Part shown: positions 27,450 through 34,930 of the stretch, piece after piece | Numbering within the stretch: the stretch's first letter is position 1 | Layout: every line of letters begins with the position of its first letter | Assembly: GCA_018336195.1 (NCBI GenBank) | Contig: JAGXQV010000190.1 | Span: 1-45,790 of the forward strand | Origin: Sulfuricella sp. | Lineage (GTDB): Bacteria; Pseudomonadota; Gammaproteobacteria; Burkholderiales; Sulfuricellaceae | Direction: 5' to 3' | DNA length: 45,790 nt | Notes under the pieces: generated by a model | Seen by the model: the letters and a program-made list of their open reading frames with translations, nothing else | What the model was told of the DNA's origin: nothing | Database searches by the model: none | Position numbers and translations under genes: made by a program

Positions 27450-27479
27450 TTGACTAACTTTTTTTGTTCATGCTATAAA
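27450..27479 (+). promoter_or_regulatory. Candidate sigma-70 promoter of the gntR-type gene
   Basis: TTGACT (27450-27455), an 18-bp spacer and TATAAA (27474-27479) match the sigma-70 consensus well. Transcription would begin around 27486, only 1-2 bases before the ATG at 27488, implying a leaderless or nearly leaderless message if this is the only promoter. Confidence 0.5.
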
Positions 27480-27487
27480 GGGCGCAT

Positions 27488-28222
27488 ATGACAAAGTCGC
27501 ACTCCACCCCAACTTTCCGCCCACTTTACGAGCAGATCAAGATTTTGATCACGCAAAGCTTGGTTGCGGGCGAATGGAGCCCGGGAGAGGCCATTCCCAG
27601 CGAGCTGGAACTCGCCAATCGTTTCAAGGTCAGTCAGGGAACGGTGCGCAAGGCGATCGACGAACTCGCCGCGGAAAATATCCTGATCCGCCGGCAAGGG
27701 AAGGGCACTTTCGTCGCCACCCATTCCGAAGAACACACCCAGTACCATTTTCTGCGCATCGTCGAAAATAACGGCAAGAAGGAAGCACCGCTCAACCAGG
27801 TGCTGTATTGCAAGCGCGGCAAGGCCGACAGCGATATCGCCGACCGCCTGGAACTGAAGCGCGGCTCCCCGGTGGTGATGATGCGCCGCCTGTTGCGCCT
27901 CTCCGGCGAACCGGTGATTCTCGACGACATCTGGGTATCCGCGACGCTCTTCAAGGGAATCTCGGAAAGCATGATCAACGAGTACGAAGGCACGCTGTAC
28001 AGCCTCTACGAATCCCGCTACGGCACCCGCATCATTCGTGCCGAGGAGCGCATCCAGGCGATTCCCGCCGATGCGCCGACCGCCGAACTGTTGAATGTGG
28101 CAGTCGGCGCACCGCTGCTGGACATCGGTCGGATTGCCTATACCTATGGCGATAAACCGGTGGAACTGCGGGTCAGCCGGTGCAATACCAAGCATCACAG
28201 CTATCTGAATGAATTAGGTTAA
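27488..28222 (+). CDS. GntR-family (HutC/UTRA type) transcriptional regulator
   Basis: This 244-aa regulator has an N-terminal winged helix (about residues 12-78: PLYEQIKILI, PGEAIPSELELANRFKVSQGTVRKAIDEL, RRQGKGTF) and a C-terminal UTRA ligand domain (about 95-235). UTRA domains bind small metabolites, often sugars or organic acids. It is divergent from a CitE-like lyase gene and 63 bp upstream of malic enzyme, so a role in sensing C4/C5 acids or TCA state is reasonable. The ATG at 27488 lacks a strong ribosome-binding site and lies almost at the predicted transcription start. Confidence 0.9.
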   Translation: MTKSHSTPTFRPLYEQIKILITQSLVAGEWSPGEAIPSELELANRFKVSQGTVRKAIDELAAENILIRRQGKGTFVATHSEEHTQYHFLRIVENNGKKEAPLNQVLYCKRGKADSDIADRLELKRGSPVVMMRRLLRLSGEPVILDDIWVSATLFKGISESMINEYEGTLYSLYESRYGTRIIRAEERIQAIPADAPTAELLNVAVGAPLLDIGRIAYTYGDKPVELRVSRCNTKHHSYLNELG

Positions 28223-28285
28223 ACAGGGGCTGGGAAGGAAGGGGTGGCCCTTCGTTTCTGGTCCTTCAATACACAAGGACAGACG

Positions 28286-29491
28286 ATGACCACTCTGAAA
28301 CAGCAAGCGCTCGATTACCACGAGTTTCCCAGGCCCGGCAAAATTTCGGTGGAGTCGTCCAAGCCTTGTGCGACCGCCGCCGATCTTTCTCTCGCCTACA
28401 CGCCGGGCGTCGCCGCGCCGGTGCGGGCGATTGCCGAAGACCCGGCCAACGCCTACCGCTATACCAACAAAGGCAACCTGGTGGCGGTCATTACCGACGG
28501 CACCGCGATTCTCGGCCTGGGCAACCTCGGCCCGCTGGCCAGCAAGCCGGTGATGGAAGGCAAGGGGATCCTCTTCAAGCGTTTCGCCGACATCGATGTG
28601 TTCGACATCGAAGTGGATGCCCCGTCAGTGGCATCTTTCATCGAAACCGTGGTGAACATCTCCCCCACTTTCGGCGGCATCAATCTCGAAGACATCGCCG
28701 CGCCGCATTGCTTCGAAATCGAGGAAGCCCTCAAGGCGCGTCTCGACATCCCGGTTTTCCACGACGACCAGCACGGCACCGCCACGGTGATGTGCGCGGG
28801 GCTGCTGAATGCTCTGGAAATTCAGGGCAAACAGGTCGGCGACATCAAGCTGACCTGCCTCGGCGCCGGGGCGGCGGGACTGGCCTGTATGCGCCTGTTG
28901 ATCGCGATGGGCGGCAAGAAGGAAAACATGACCCTGGTCGATAGCAAGGGCGTGATCCATAGCGGCCGTACCGACCTCAATGCCCACAAGCAGGAGTTCG
29001 CCAAGGACACCGAGATGCGTACCCTGGCCGACGCCATGCAGGGTGCGGACGTGTTCATCGGCGTATCCGGCCCCAATCTGGTGAGCGGCGCAATGATCAA
29101 GAGCATGGCCGCCAAGCCGATTGCCTTTGCCATGGCCAATCCCGACCCGGAAATCTACCCGGTCGATGCCCACGCCGTGCGCGACGACCTGATTATGGCT
29201 ACCGGCCGCTCGGATTTCCCCAACCAGGTCAACAACGTGCTGGGGTTTCCCTATATTTTCAGAGGGACTTTCGATGCCCGCGCCAAGGCGATCACTCAGC
29301 CGATGCTGATCGCCGCGGCCCGCGCCATTGCCCAACTCGCCAAGGAGCCGGTGCCCGCGGAAGTGTTGCAGGCCTATGGGGTGAAGGAACTGTCGTTCGG
29401 CAAGGAATACATCATTCCCAAGCCTTTCGACCCGCGTCTGATCGACCGGGTACCGCCCGCCGTCGCGGCCGCCGCCCAGCCCGGCCTGTAG
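28286..29491 (+). CDS. Malic enzyme, short form (malate to pyruvate + CO2)
   Basis: This 401-aa NAD(P)-dependent malic enzyme lacks the C-terminal phosphotransacetylase-like domain of the long bacterial forms. Visible motifs include LAYTPGVAAP, TDGTAILGLGNLGP, GINLEDIAAPHCFEIE (metal ligands), FHDDQHGTA and a Rossmann CLGAGAAGLAC (residues about 185-195), with catalytic Lys in the N-terminal half. CAAGGAC precedes ATG 28286, and this start is preferred over an upstream in-frame codon at 28244. NAD versus NADP preference cannot be fixed by eye. It occupies the slot between gntR and sdhC where betaproteobacteria often have malate dehydrogenase. With the CitE-like lyases it could help route malate/glyoxylate-derived carbon to pyruvate. 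Confidence 0.93.
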   Translation: MTTLKQQALDYHEFPRPGKISVESSKPCATAADLSLAYTPGVAAPVRAIAEDPANAYRYTNKGNLVAVITDGTAILGLGNLGPLASKPVMEGKGILFKRFADIDVFDIEVDAPSVASFIETVVNISPTFGGINLEDIAAPHCFEIEEALKARLDIPVFHDDQHGTATVMCAGLLNALEIQGKQVGDIKLTCLGAGAAGLACMRLLIAMGGKKENMTLVDSKGVIHSGRTDLNAHKQEFAKDTEMRTLADAMQGADVFIGVSGPNLVSGAMIKSMAAKPIAFAMANPDPEIYPVDAHAVRDDLIMATGRSDFPNQVNNVLGFPYIFRGTFDARAKAITQPMLIAAARAIAQLAKEPVPAEVLQAYGVKELSFGKEYIIPKPFDPRLIDRVPPAVAAAAQPGL

Positions 29492-29558
29492 TAAAAGACA
29501 GGGTGGGGCGGCACTCTCCCCATCCGACCCGACTTTAATGTTTTGGAGTAATGCCATC

Positions 29559-29933
29559 ATGGCCAAAAAACGCCCGAAGCATCTCAATCTCATCCAGATC
29601 AAGCTGCCCCTGCCGGGGATCGTATCGATCCTCCACCGGGTTAGCGGTGCCGGTCTGTTTCTCCTCATCCCCTTCGTGCTGCTGATGCTGCAATCCTCGC
29701 TGGTCTCGGCGGAAGGCTTCGCCGCGGTGAAACACCTCCTCAGCGGTGCCTTTGCCAAACTGATCCTGCTCGGCCTGATGTGGGCGCTGCTCCACCATTT
29801 CTTCGCCGGCCTGCGCTATCTGGCGATGGACCTCCATTACTGCCTCGACATGCCGCAAGCCCGTCGCGCCAGTTGGCTGGTGCTGGGCGCGAGCCTTTTC
29901 TTGACCTTCCTGTTCGGAGTCTGGCTATGGTAA
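29559..29933 (+). CDS. sdhC: Succinate dehydrogenase cytochrome b556 subunit
   Basis: This 124-aa inner-membrane subunit has three transmembrane helices. SIxHRxSG appears as SILHRVSGAGLF (quinone/heme region), and the family's second signature as HHFFAGLRYLAMD, with its His pair supplying the heme ligand. It anchors SdhAB and passes electrons to ubiquinone. TTTTGGAG precedes the ATG. The last codons overlap the start of sdhD (ATGGTAA), so the two are translationally coupled. It is the first gene of the sdhCDAB set. Confidence 0.95.
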   Translation: MAKKRPKHLNLIQIKLPLPGIVSILHRVSGAGLFLLIPFVLLMLQSSLVSAEGFAAVKHLLSGAFAKLILLGLMWALLHHFFAGLRYLAMDLHYCLDMPQARRASWLVLGASLFLTFLFGVWLW

Positions 29934-30277
29934 ATCGTATCGTTACCGGCGCGCATTACGGCTTGCGCGACTGGCTCATGCAGCGCATTACCGCCGTGGT
30001 GATGGTGGTTTACCTGGTGGCGCTGGCGGGCTTCCTGCTTACCCACCAGCCTCTCCAATACGCCGACTGGCACGCCTTCTTCGAGTGCGAGCTGGTGCGG
30101 CTGGGCACCATCCTGTTCATGTCTTCGCTGTTTCTTCATGCCTGGGTAGGCGTGCGCGACATCCTGATGGACTACCTCAAACCGGTGGGGCTGCGCCTTA
30201 CCGCCGAGGTATTGACCATCGTCGTGCTGATCGCCTATGCCGCGTGGAGCATTCAAATTCTCTGGGGAATCAAATGA
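29927..30277 (+). CDS. sdhD: Succinate dehydrogenase membrane anchor subunit
   Basis: This 116-aa, three-helix anchor has the conserved GLRDWLMQRITAVVM and LHAWVGVRDILMDY motifs (the latter His and Asp/Tyr near the heme and quinone site). It overlaps sdhC by 7 bp. Its TGA stop at 30275-30277 overlaps an ATG as ATGA, opening a 69-codon frame that fills the gap to sdhA. In most betaproteobacteria sdhA follows within a few bases. Confidence 0.95.
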   Translation: MVNRIVTGAHYGLRDWLMQRITAVVMVVYLVALAGFLLTHQPLQYADWHAFFECELVRLGTILFMSSLFLHAWVGVRDILMDYLKPVGLRLTAEVLTIVVLIAYAAWSIQILWGIK

Positions 30278-30483
30278 CGTACACCTCCATAAATCCATTT
30301 GGCGGGCGAGTCGCCGCGTCGCGGACTCCTGCGCTCCTCGCCTATCCATCTGATATGTGGCTGCGACATAACCCGCTGCGCAGGTTAGTCTGCGCCGCAA
30401 CAAGCTATCGCGTGTTGTCTCGTCGCTCCCTCGTCCGCTCCTTGCGCTTCATCCCGCAAAATGAATTTCTGGAGGTGCATTAA
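30274..30483 (+). CDS. Unexplained 69-codon ORF filling the sdhD-sdhA gap
   Basis: The frame starts with an ATGA overlap on the sdhD stop and ends with TAA at 30481-30483, directly abutting the sdhA ATG at 30484. The product is basic and Arg/Ser-rich (for example NPLRRLVCAATSYRVLSRRS) with no recognisable domain. The sdhA ribosome-binding site (CTGGAGG, near 30470) lies inside it. It may be a chance frame through an inserted repeat-like sequence and not a gene, but the exact fit at both ends is unusual. Confidence 0.3.
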   Translation: MTYTSINPFGGRVAASRTPALLAYPSDMWLRHNPLRRLVCAATSYRVLSRRSLVRSLRFIPQNEFLEVH

Positions 30484-32247
30484 ATGGCTATCGGTAAACG
30501 CACATTCGACGCCGTCATCATCGGCGGCGGCGGCGCGGGATTGCGCGCCGCCCTGCAACTGGCCGAGGCCAACCTCAAGGTGGCGGTGGTTTCCAAGGTG
30601 TTCCCCACCCGCTCGCACACCGTCTCGGCACAGGGCGGGATTGCCGCCTCCCTGGGCAACGTCTCCGAGGACAACTGGCACTGGCACATGTATGACACGG
30701 TGAAAGGCTCGGATTACCTGGGCGACCAGGATGCCATCGAATTCATGTGCCGTTCCGCCAACGAAGCGGTGATCGAGCTGGAGCACTACGGGATGCCCTT
30801 CGACCGCCTCGACAACGGCCGCATCTATCAAAGGCCGTTTGGCGGGATGACCCAGAACTACGGCGGTTCCCCCGCCATCCGCACCTGTGCCGCCGCCGAC
30901 CGTACCGGCCACGCCATGCTGCACACCCTGTATCAGCGCAACATCGCCGCCAAGACCCATTTCTTCGAGGAGTATTTCGCCCTCGACCTGGTCACCGATG
31001 CCAAGGGCTACGCGCTCGGCGTGGTCGCCTTGGGCATCGAGGACGGTGAGCCGATTTTCATCGAAGCGCGCGCTACCCTGCTGGCGACCGGTGGTGCGGG
31101 ACGGATTTTCTCGGCCACCACCAATGCCCTCATCAATACCGGCGACGGTCTGGGGATGGCCCTGCGTGCCGGCGTTCCTCTGGAAGACATGGAGTTCTGG
31201 CAATTCCACCCCACCGGCATCCACAATGCTGGGGTGCTGGTCACCGAAGGGGTGCGCGGCGAGGGCGGCTACCTGGTCAACAAGAGCGGCGAGCGCTTCA
31301 TGGAGCGCTATGCGCCCAACGCCAAGGATCTCGCCTCGCGCGACGTGGTGTCGCGCGCCATGTCGGTGGAAATCTTCGAAGGGCGCGGCTGCGGCGAGCA
31401 GGGCGACCACATCCTGCTCAAGCTCGACCATCTCGGCCCGGAAGTCATCAACCACCGCCTGCCCGGCATCCGCGAACTGGCGATGAAATTTGCCCATGTT
31501 GACCCCATCGTTGCGCCGATCCCGGTGGTGCCCACCGCGCATTACATGATGGGCGGCATCCCCACCAATCTTTCCGGCCAGGTGGTGATGCCCACCCATA
31601 CTGGTCCCGAGGAAGTGGTGCCGGGCCTTTACGCCATCGGCGAATGCGCCTGCGTGTCGGTACACGGCGCCAATCGCCTGGGCAGCAATTCGCTGCTCGA
31701 TCTGATCGTGTTCGGCCGCGCCGCCGGCAATCACGTCATCGAATACCTCAAGGACAACCCCTTCCCCCGCCCGCTCCCCGCCGACGCCCTGGACCGACCG
31801 CTGGCGCGCCTGGCGCGCTGGGAGCGCAAGGGCGACGGCGACAGCGTGGCCGATATCCGCGCCGCCATGACCAAGACCATGCAACTGCATTGCGGCGTAT
31901 TCCGCAAGGAGGAAGTGCTGCAGGATGGCCTCGCCAAGCTGCGCGAGGTTGCGGCGCGCCTCCCCGACGCGGTGCTGCGCGACCACAGCAAGACCTTCAA
32001 CACCGCACGTATCGAAGCGCTGGAACTGGAAAACCTGATGGACGTGGCGCTCGCCACCATCGTTGCCGCCGGCGCCCGCCAGGAAAGCCGCGGCGCGCAT
32101 GCCCGCGACGACTACCCGCAGCGCGACGACAAGAACTGGCTCAAGCATTCCCTGTATTACCGCGAAGGGCAGCGCCTCGACTTCAAGCCGGTGCGTTTAA
32201 AACCGCTTACCGTGGAAGCATTTCAACCGAAGGCGAGAACTTATTGA
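30484..32247 (+). CDS. sdhA: Succinate dehydrogenase flavoprotein subunit
   Basis: This 587-aa catalytic subunit oxidises succinate to fumarate with covalent [13 protein letters not shown] at about residues 15-24 is the FAD-binding fold. His45 in [10 protein letters not shown] is the expected flavinylation site. QFHPTGIH and [19 protein letters not shown] carry substrate-binding and active-site residues. Length is normal for the family. A good ribosome-binding site (GGAGG) sits just upstream within the inserted gap after sdhD. SdhE, encoded downstream, is expected to help attach the FAD. Confidence 0.97.
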   Translation: MAIGKRTFDAVIIGGGGAGLRAALQLAEANLKVAVVSKVFPTRSHTVSAQGGIAASLGNVSEDNWHWHMYDTVKGSDYLGDQDAIEFMCRSANEAVIELEHYGMPFDRLDNGRIYQRPFGGMTQNYGGSPAIRTCAAADRTGHAMLHTLYQRNIAAKTHFFEEYFALDLVTDAKGYALGVVALGIEDGEPIFIEARATLLATGGAGRIFSATTNALINTGDGLGMALRAGVPLEDMEFWQFHPTGIHNAGVLVTEGVRGEGGYLVNKSGERFMERYAPNAKDLASRDVVSRAMSVEIFEGRGCGEQGDHILLKLDHLGPEVINHRLPGIRELAMKFAHVDPIVAPIPVVPTAHYMMGGIPTNLSGQVVMPTHTGPEEVVPGLYAIGECACVSVHGANRLGSNSLLDLIVFGRAAGNHVIEYLKDNPFPRPLPADALDRPLARLARWERKGDGDSVADIRAAMTKTMQLHCGVFRKEEVLQDGLAKLREVAARLPDAVLRDHSKTFNTARIEALELENLMDVALATIVAAGARQESRGAHARDDYPQRDDKNWLKHSLYYREGQRLDFKPVRLKPLTVEAFQPKARTY

Positions 32248-32461
32248 GTAATGGGTGATGAGTGATGGGTAATGGGGAAATAAGTGAAAGGCAAAAACAG
32301 TTTTGAATGTTTAGTGTTGAGTGTTTAGTCGATGTCGCCGCGCAAAGCGCGTCGGATTTGAATCAGGCTAAGAGCGCATTCCCCAACTCAACACTAAACA
32401 CTCAAAACTAAAAACTGCTTTTACTTACCCTTTCCCCTCACCCATTCACCATCACCCATCC
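32248..32461. repeat. Nested palindrome filling the sdhA-sdhB gap
   Basis: Outer arms are GATGGGT-type repeats: TAATGGGTGATGAGTGATGG on the left, and TTTCCCCTCACCC through CATCACCCATC on the right. They enclose a second palindromic element (32281-32427). The whole could fold into one very long stem between two genes of one complex. No gene is present. Confidence 0.8.
32281..32427. repeat. 147-bp MITE-like palindrome, copy B
   Basis: It has the same ends as the element at 21163-21296 (TAAGTGAAAGGC... and ...GCTTTTACTTA) and the same core, GATGTCGCCGCGC(A/G)AAGCGCGTCGG, in inverted orientation. This is what one expects for a mobile palindrome or for inversion between its arms. Confidence 0.8.
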
Positions 32462-32474
32462 CCCGGAGAAACCC

Positions 32475-33170
32475 ATGAAATTCTCAATCTACCGCTACGA
32501 TCCCGACAAGGATGCCAAGCCCTACATGCAGGATTACGACCTCGACATTCAGGCCGGGGACATGATGCTGCTCGATGCCCTGCTGCTTATCAAGGCGCAG
32601 GACGAAACCCTCAGCTTGCGCCGCTCGTGCCGCGAGGGGGTGTGCGGTTCGGACGGCATGAACATCAACGGGCGCAACGGGCTGGCCTGTGTCACCCCGC
32701 TTTCCGACCTCACGGCCCCCATCGTCCTGCGTCCCTTGCCCGGCTTGCCGGTGATCCGCGACCTGGTGGTGGACATGAGCCAGTTCTACAAGCAGTACCG
32801 CTCGATCAAGCCGTATCTCATCAACAACGATCCCGAGCCGGAAATCGAGCGCCTCCAGTCGCCCGAAGACCGCGCCGAACTCGACGGCCTCTACGAGTGC
32901 ATCCTGTGCGCCTGCTGCTCGACCGCTTGCCCGTCGTTCTGGTGGAACCCCGACAAGTTCGTCGGCCCCTCGGGCCTGCTACAGGCTTATCGCTTCATCG
33001 CCGACACCCGCGACCAGACCACCGCCGAGCGCCTCGACAACCTCGAAGATCCCTACCGGTTGTTCCGCTGCCACAGCATCATGAACTGCGTGGACGTGTG
33101 CCCCAAGAGCCTCAACCCGACCCGCGCCATCGGCAAGATCAAGGACATGCTGGTTAAGAGAACGGTGTGA
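32475..33170 (+). CDS. sdhB: Succinate dehydrogenase iron-sulfur subunit
   Basis: This 231-aa subunit carries electrons from FAD to quinone through three clusters. The [2Fe-2S] ligands are in CREGVCGSDGMN and NGLAC (Cys52, Cys57, Asp60, Cys72; Asp in third place as in the E. coli enzyme). The [4Fe-4S] and [3Fe-4S] ligands are in CILCACCSTACP and CHSIMNCVDVCPK. CCCGGAG precedes the ATG. The 227-bp gap from sdhA is filled by a nested palindrome, so sdhB may depend on read-through or have its own promoter. Confidence 0.97.
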   Translation: MKFSIYRYDPDKDAKPYMQDYDLDIQAGDMMLLDALLLIKAQDETLSLRRSCREGVCGSDGMNINGRNGLACVTPLSDLTAPIVLRPLPGLPVIRDLVVDMSQFYKQYRSIKPYLINNDPEPEIERLQSPEDRAELDGLYECILCACCSTACPSFWWNPDKFVGPSGLLQAYRFIADTRDQTTAERLDNLEDPYRLFRCHSIMNCVDVCPKSLNPTRAIGKIKDMLVKRTV

Positions 33171-33172
33171 TG

Positions 33173-33290
33173 CGGGTGATGGGTGATGGGTGATGGGTGA
33201 TGGGTAATGAGGGAAACATGATGGAAGACGGCACGCAAGTTGGAAATGGGGATGGTTTTTCCCATCACCCATCACCCATCCCTCATCACC
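33173..33290. repeat. GATGGGT-type palindrome overlapping the start of sdhE
   Basis: Five GTGATGGG-type units on the left (33173-33211) face CCCATCACCCATCACCCATC and CCTCATCACC on the right (33261-33290). The right arm lies within the predicted sdhE reading frame and encodes a His/Pro-rich stretch. Confidence 0.8.
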
Positions 33291-33523
33291 AGACGCCCTT
33301 CGGGCGCCTGCGCTGGCACTCGCGACGCGGGATGCTGGAGCTGGATATCCTGCTGGCGCGCTTCTGGGCAAGATTCGGCGCGGAGATCACCGACACCGAC
33401 GCGGTGGAGTTGGAAAAGCTGCTGGAATGGGAAGACAACGATTTGCTTTTGTTGATCCTCAACGAGAGCAGCACGGCTGAACCAGGCAACAACCGGGTGT
33501 TGGCGATGTTGAGAATGGCGTGA
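33218..33523 (+). CDS. sdhE: SdhE-type FAD assembly factor
   Basis: This is a small acidic protein that promotes covalent FAD attachment to SdhA. The family motif RRGMLELD is present, with RLRWHS before it and a helical body after (LLARFWARFGAEI, then LLEWEDNDLLLLIL). From ATG 33218 the protein is 101 aa, longer than the usual 80-95. The first 30 or so residues (including SHHPSPIPHH) are encoded by intergenic repeat DNA, so the native start may have been displaced by an insertion. ATG 33221 is equally possible; GAGGG lies just upstream. It sits between sdhB and gltA as in many betaproteobacteria. Confidence 0.85.
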   Translation: MMEDGTQVGNGDGFSHHPSPIPHHQTPFGRLRWHSRRGMLELDILLARFWARFGAEITDTDAVELEKLLEWEDNDLLLLILNESSTAEPGNNRVLAMLRMA

Positions 33524-33558
33524 ATGCCCGGATTAGACCAAAAAAGGAGGTATGAAAA

Positions 33559-34842
33559 ATGACAGATCGTATCGCAACCCTCAAGATCGGCGACGCCGAA
33601 CCCATCGAACTGCCGCTATTGTCGGGTAGCGCCGGCCCGGACGTGATCGACATCCGCGCTCTCGGCAAGCAGGGCTATTTCACCTACGACCCCGGTTTTC
33701 TTTCCACCGCCAGCTGCAGTTCGAAGATCACCTACATCGACGGCGACCAGGGCATTCTCCTGTATCGCGGCTATCCCATCGAACAGTTGGCGGAACACGC
33801 CGATTTCATGGAGGTCTGCTACCTGCTGCTGGTGGGCGAACTGCCAACCCTGGAACAGCGCGCCAAGTTCGACAAGACCGTGCGCTCGCACAGCATGGTG
33901 CACGACCAGATCAACAACTTCTTCCGGGGATTCCGCCGCGACGCCCATCCGATGGCGGTGATGGTCGGGGTGGTCGGGGCGCTGTCGGCGTTCTACCACG
34001 ATTCGCTGGATATTTCCGACGCCCGCCACCGCGAGATATCGGCGTTCCGCCTGCTCGCCAAGCTACCCACCATCGCGGCCATGAGCTACAAGTACAACAT
34101 CGGCCAGCCCTTCGTCTATCCGAAAAATTCGCTGTCCTACGCCGAGAACTTCATGCACATGATGTTCACCACGCCGTGCGAGGAATACCTGCTTAATCCG
34201 GTGCTGGTACGGGCGCTGGACCGGATTTTCACCCTCCATGCCGACCACGAGCAGAACGCCTCGACCTCGACGGTGCGCCTCGCCGGCTCGTCGGGGGCCA
34301 ACCCGTTTGCCTGCATCGCCGCCGGCATCGCCTCGCTGTGGGGGCCGGCGCACGGCGGCGCCAACGAAGCGGTGCTGTCCATGCTGGAACATATCGGCGA
34401 AGCGGAAAACATCCCCAAATTCATCGCTCGCGCCAAGGACAAGAACGATCCCTTCCGCCTGATGGGCTTCGGTCACCGGGTCTACAAGAATTTCGATCCG
34501 CGCGCCGCATTAATGAGAAAAACCTGCCACGAAGTGCTCAACGAACTGGGCGCCCACGACGACCGGTTGTTCCAGATCGCCATGGAACTGGAGCGCATCG
34601 CCCTGGAAGACGAGTACTTCATCAGCAAGAAGCTCTATCCCAACGTGGATTTCTACTCCGGCATCGTGCTGCGCGCCATCGGCATCCCAACCAATATGTT
34701 CACCGCGATTTTCGCCATTTCGCGGACCATCGGCTGGATTACCCAGTGGAACGAAATGATCTCCGATCCCGAGCAGAAAATCGGCCGGCCACGCCAGCTT
34801 TACCTGGGTGCGACCAAACGGGATTTCGGGGCGAAGCGGTAG
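33559..34842 (+). CDS. gltA: Citrate synthase (type II)
   Basis: This 427-aa enzyme condenses acetyl-CoA with oxaloacetate. Key motifs are [25 protein letters not shown] (catalytic His), [11 protein letters not shown] (catalytic His), [14 protein letters not shown] and the C-terminal Asp region around [16 protein letters not shown]. The length and N-terminal domain fit the hexameric, NADH-sensitive type of Gram-negative bacteria. AAGGAGG is placed well for ATG 33559. The TAG stop (34840-34842) lies inside the GTAG tip of a palindromic repeat. Confidence 0.97.
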   Translation: MTDRIATLKIGDAEPIELPLLSGSAGPDVIDIRALGKQGYFTYDPGFLSTASCSSKITYIDGDQGILLYRGYPIEQLAEHADFMEVCYLLLVGELPTLEQRAKFDKTVRSHSMVHDQINNFFRGFRRDAHPMAVMVGVVGALSAFYHDSLDISDARHREISAFRLLAKLPTIAAMSYKYNIGQPFVYPKNSLSYAENFMHMMFTTPCEEYLLNPVLVRALDRIFTLHADHEQNASTSTVRLAGSSGANPFACIAAGIASLWGPAHGGANEAVLSMLEHIGEAENIPKFIARAKDKNDPFRLMGFGHRVYKNFDPRAALMRKTCHEVLNELGAHDDRLFQIAMELERIALEDEYFISKKLYPNVDFYSGIVLRAIGIPTNMFTAIFAISRTIGWITQWNEMISDPEQKIGRPRQLYLGATKRDFGAKR

Positions 34843-34906
34843 GAGCGGCTTTAGCCGCGATCAATGGCGCCAGCAGTGCTGGCATCGCGGCCCAGGCCGC
34901 TCCTAC
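34839..34906. repeat. GTAGGAGCGG...CCGCTCCTAC palindromic repeat
   Basis: Outer arms GTAGGAGCGGC and GCCGCTCCTAC pair perfectly; inner GCCGCGAT pairs with ATCGCGGC. The 68-bp hairpin sits between gltA and odhA, and its left tip contains the gltA stop codon. This is a common REP-like family in Gram-negative genomes. Confidence 0.88.
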
Positions 34907-34930
34907 AAATACAACAACAAGGAGGTGACA

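Noticed and set aside
34808..34930. Longer odhA start
   Set aside because: The extra codons lie in the gltA end and the GTAG repeat, while a perfect ribosome-binding site precedes ATG 34931. Longer frames at odhB, prpE, acuI and the citE-like gene were rejected on the same grounds.
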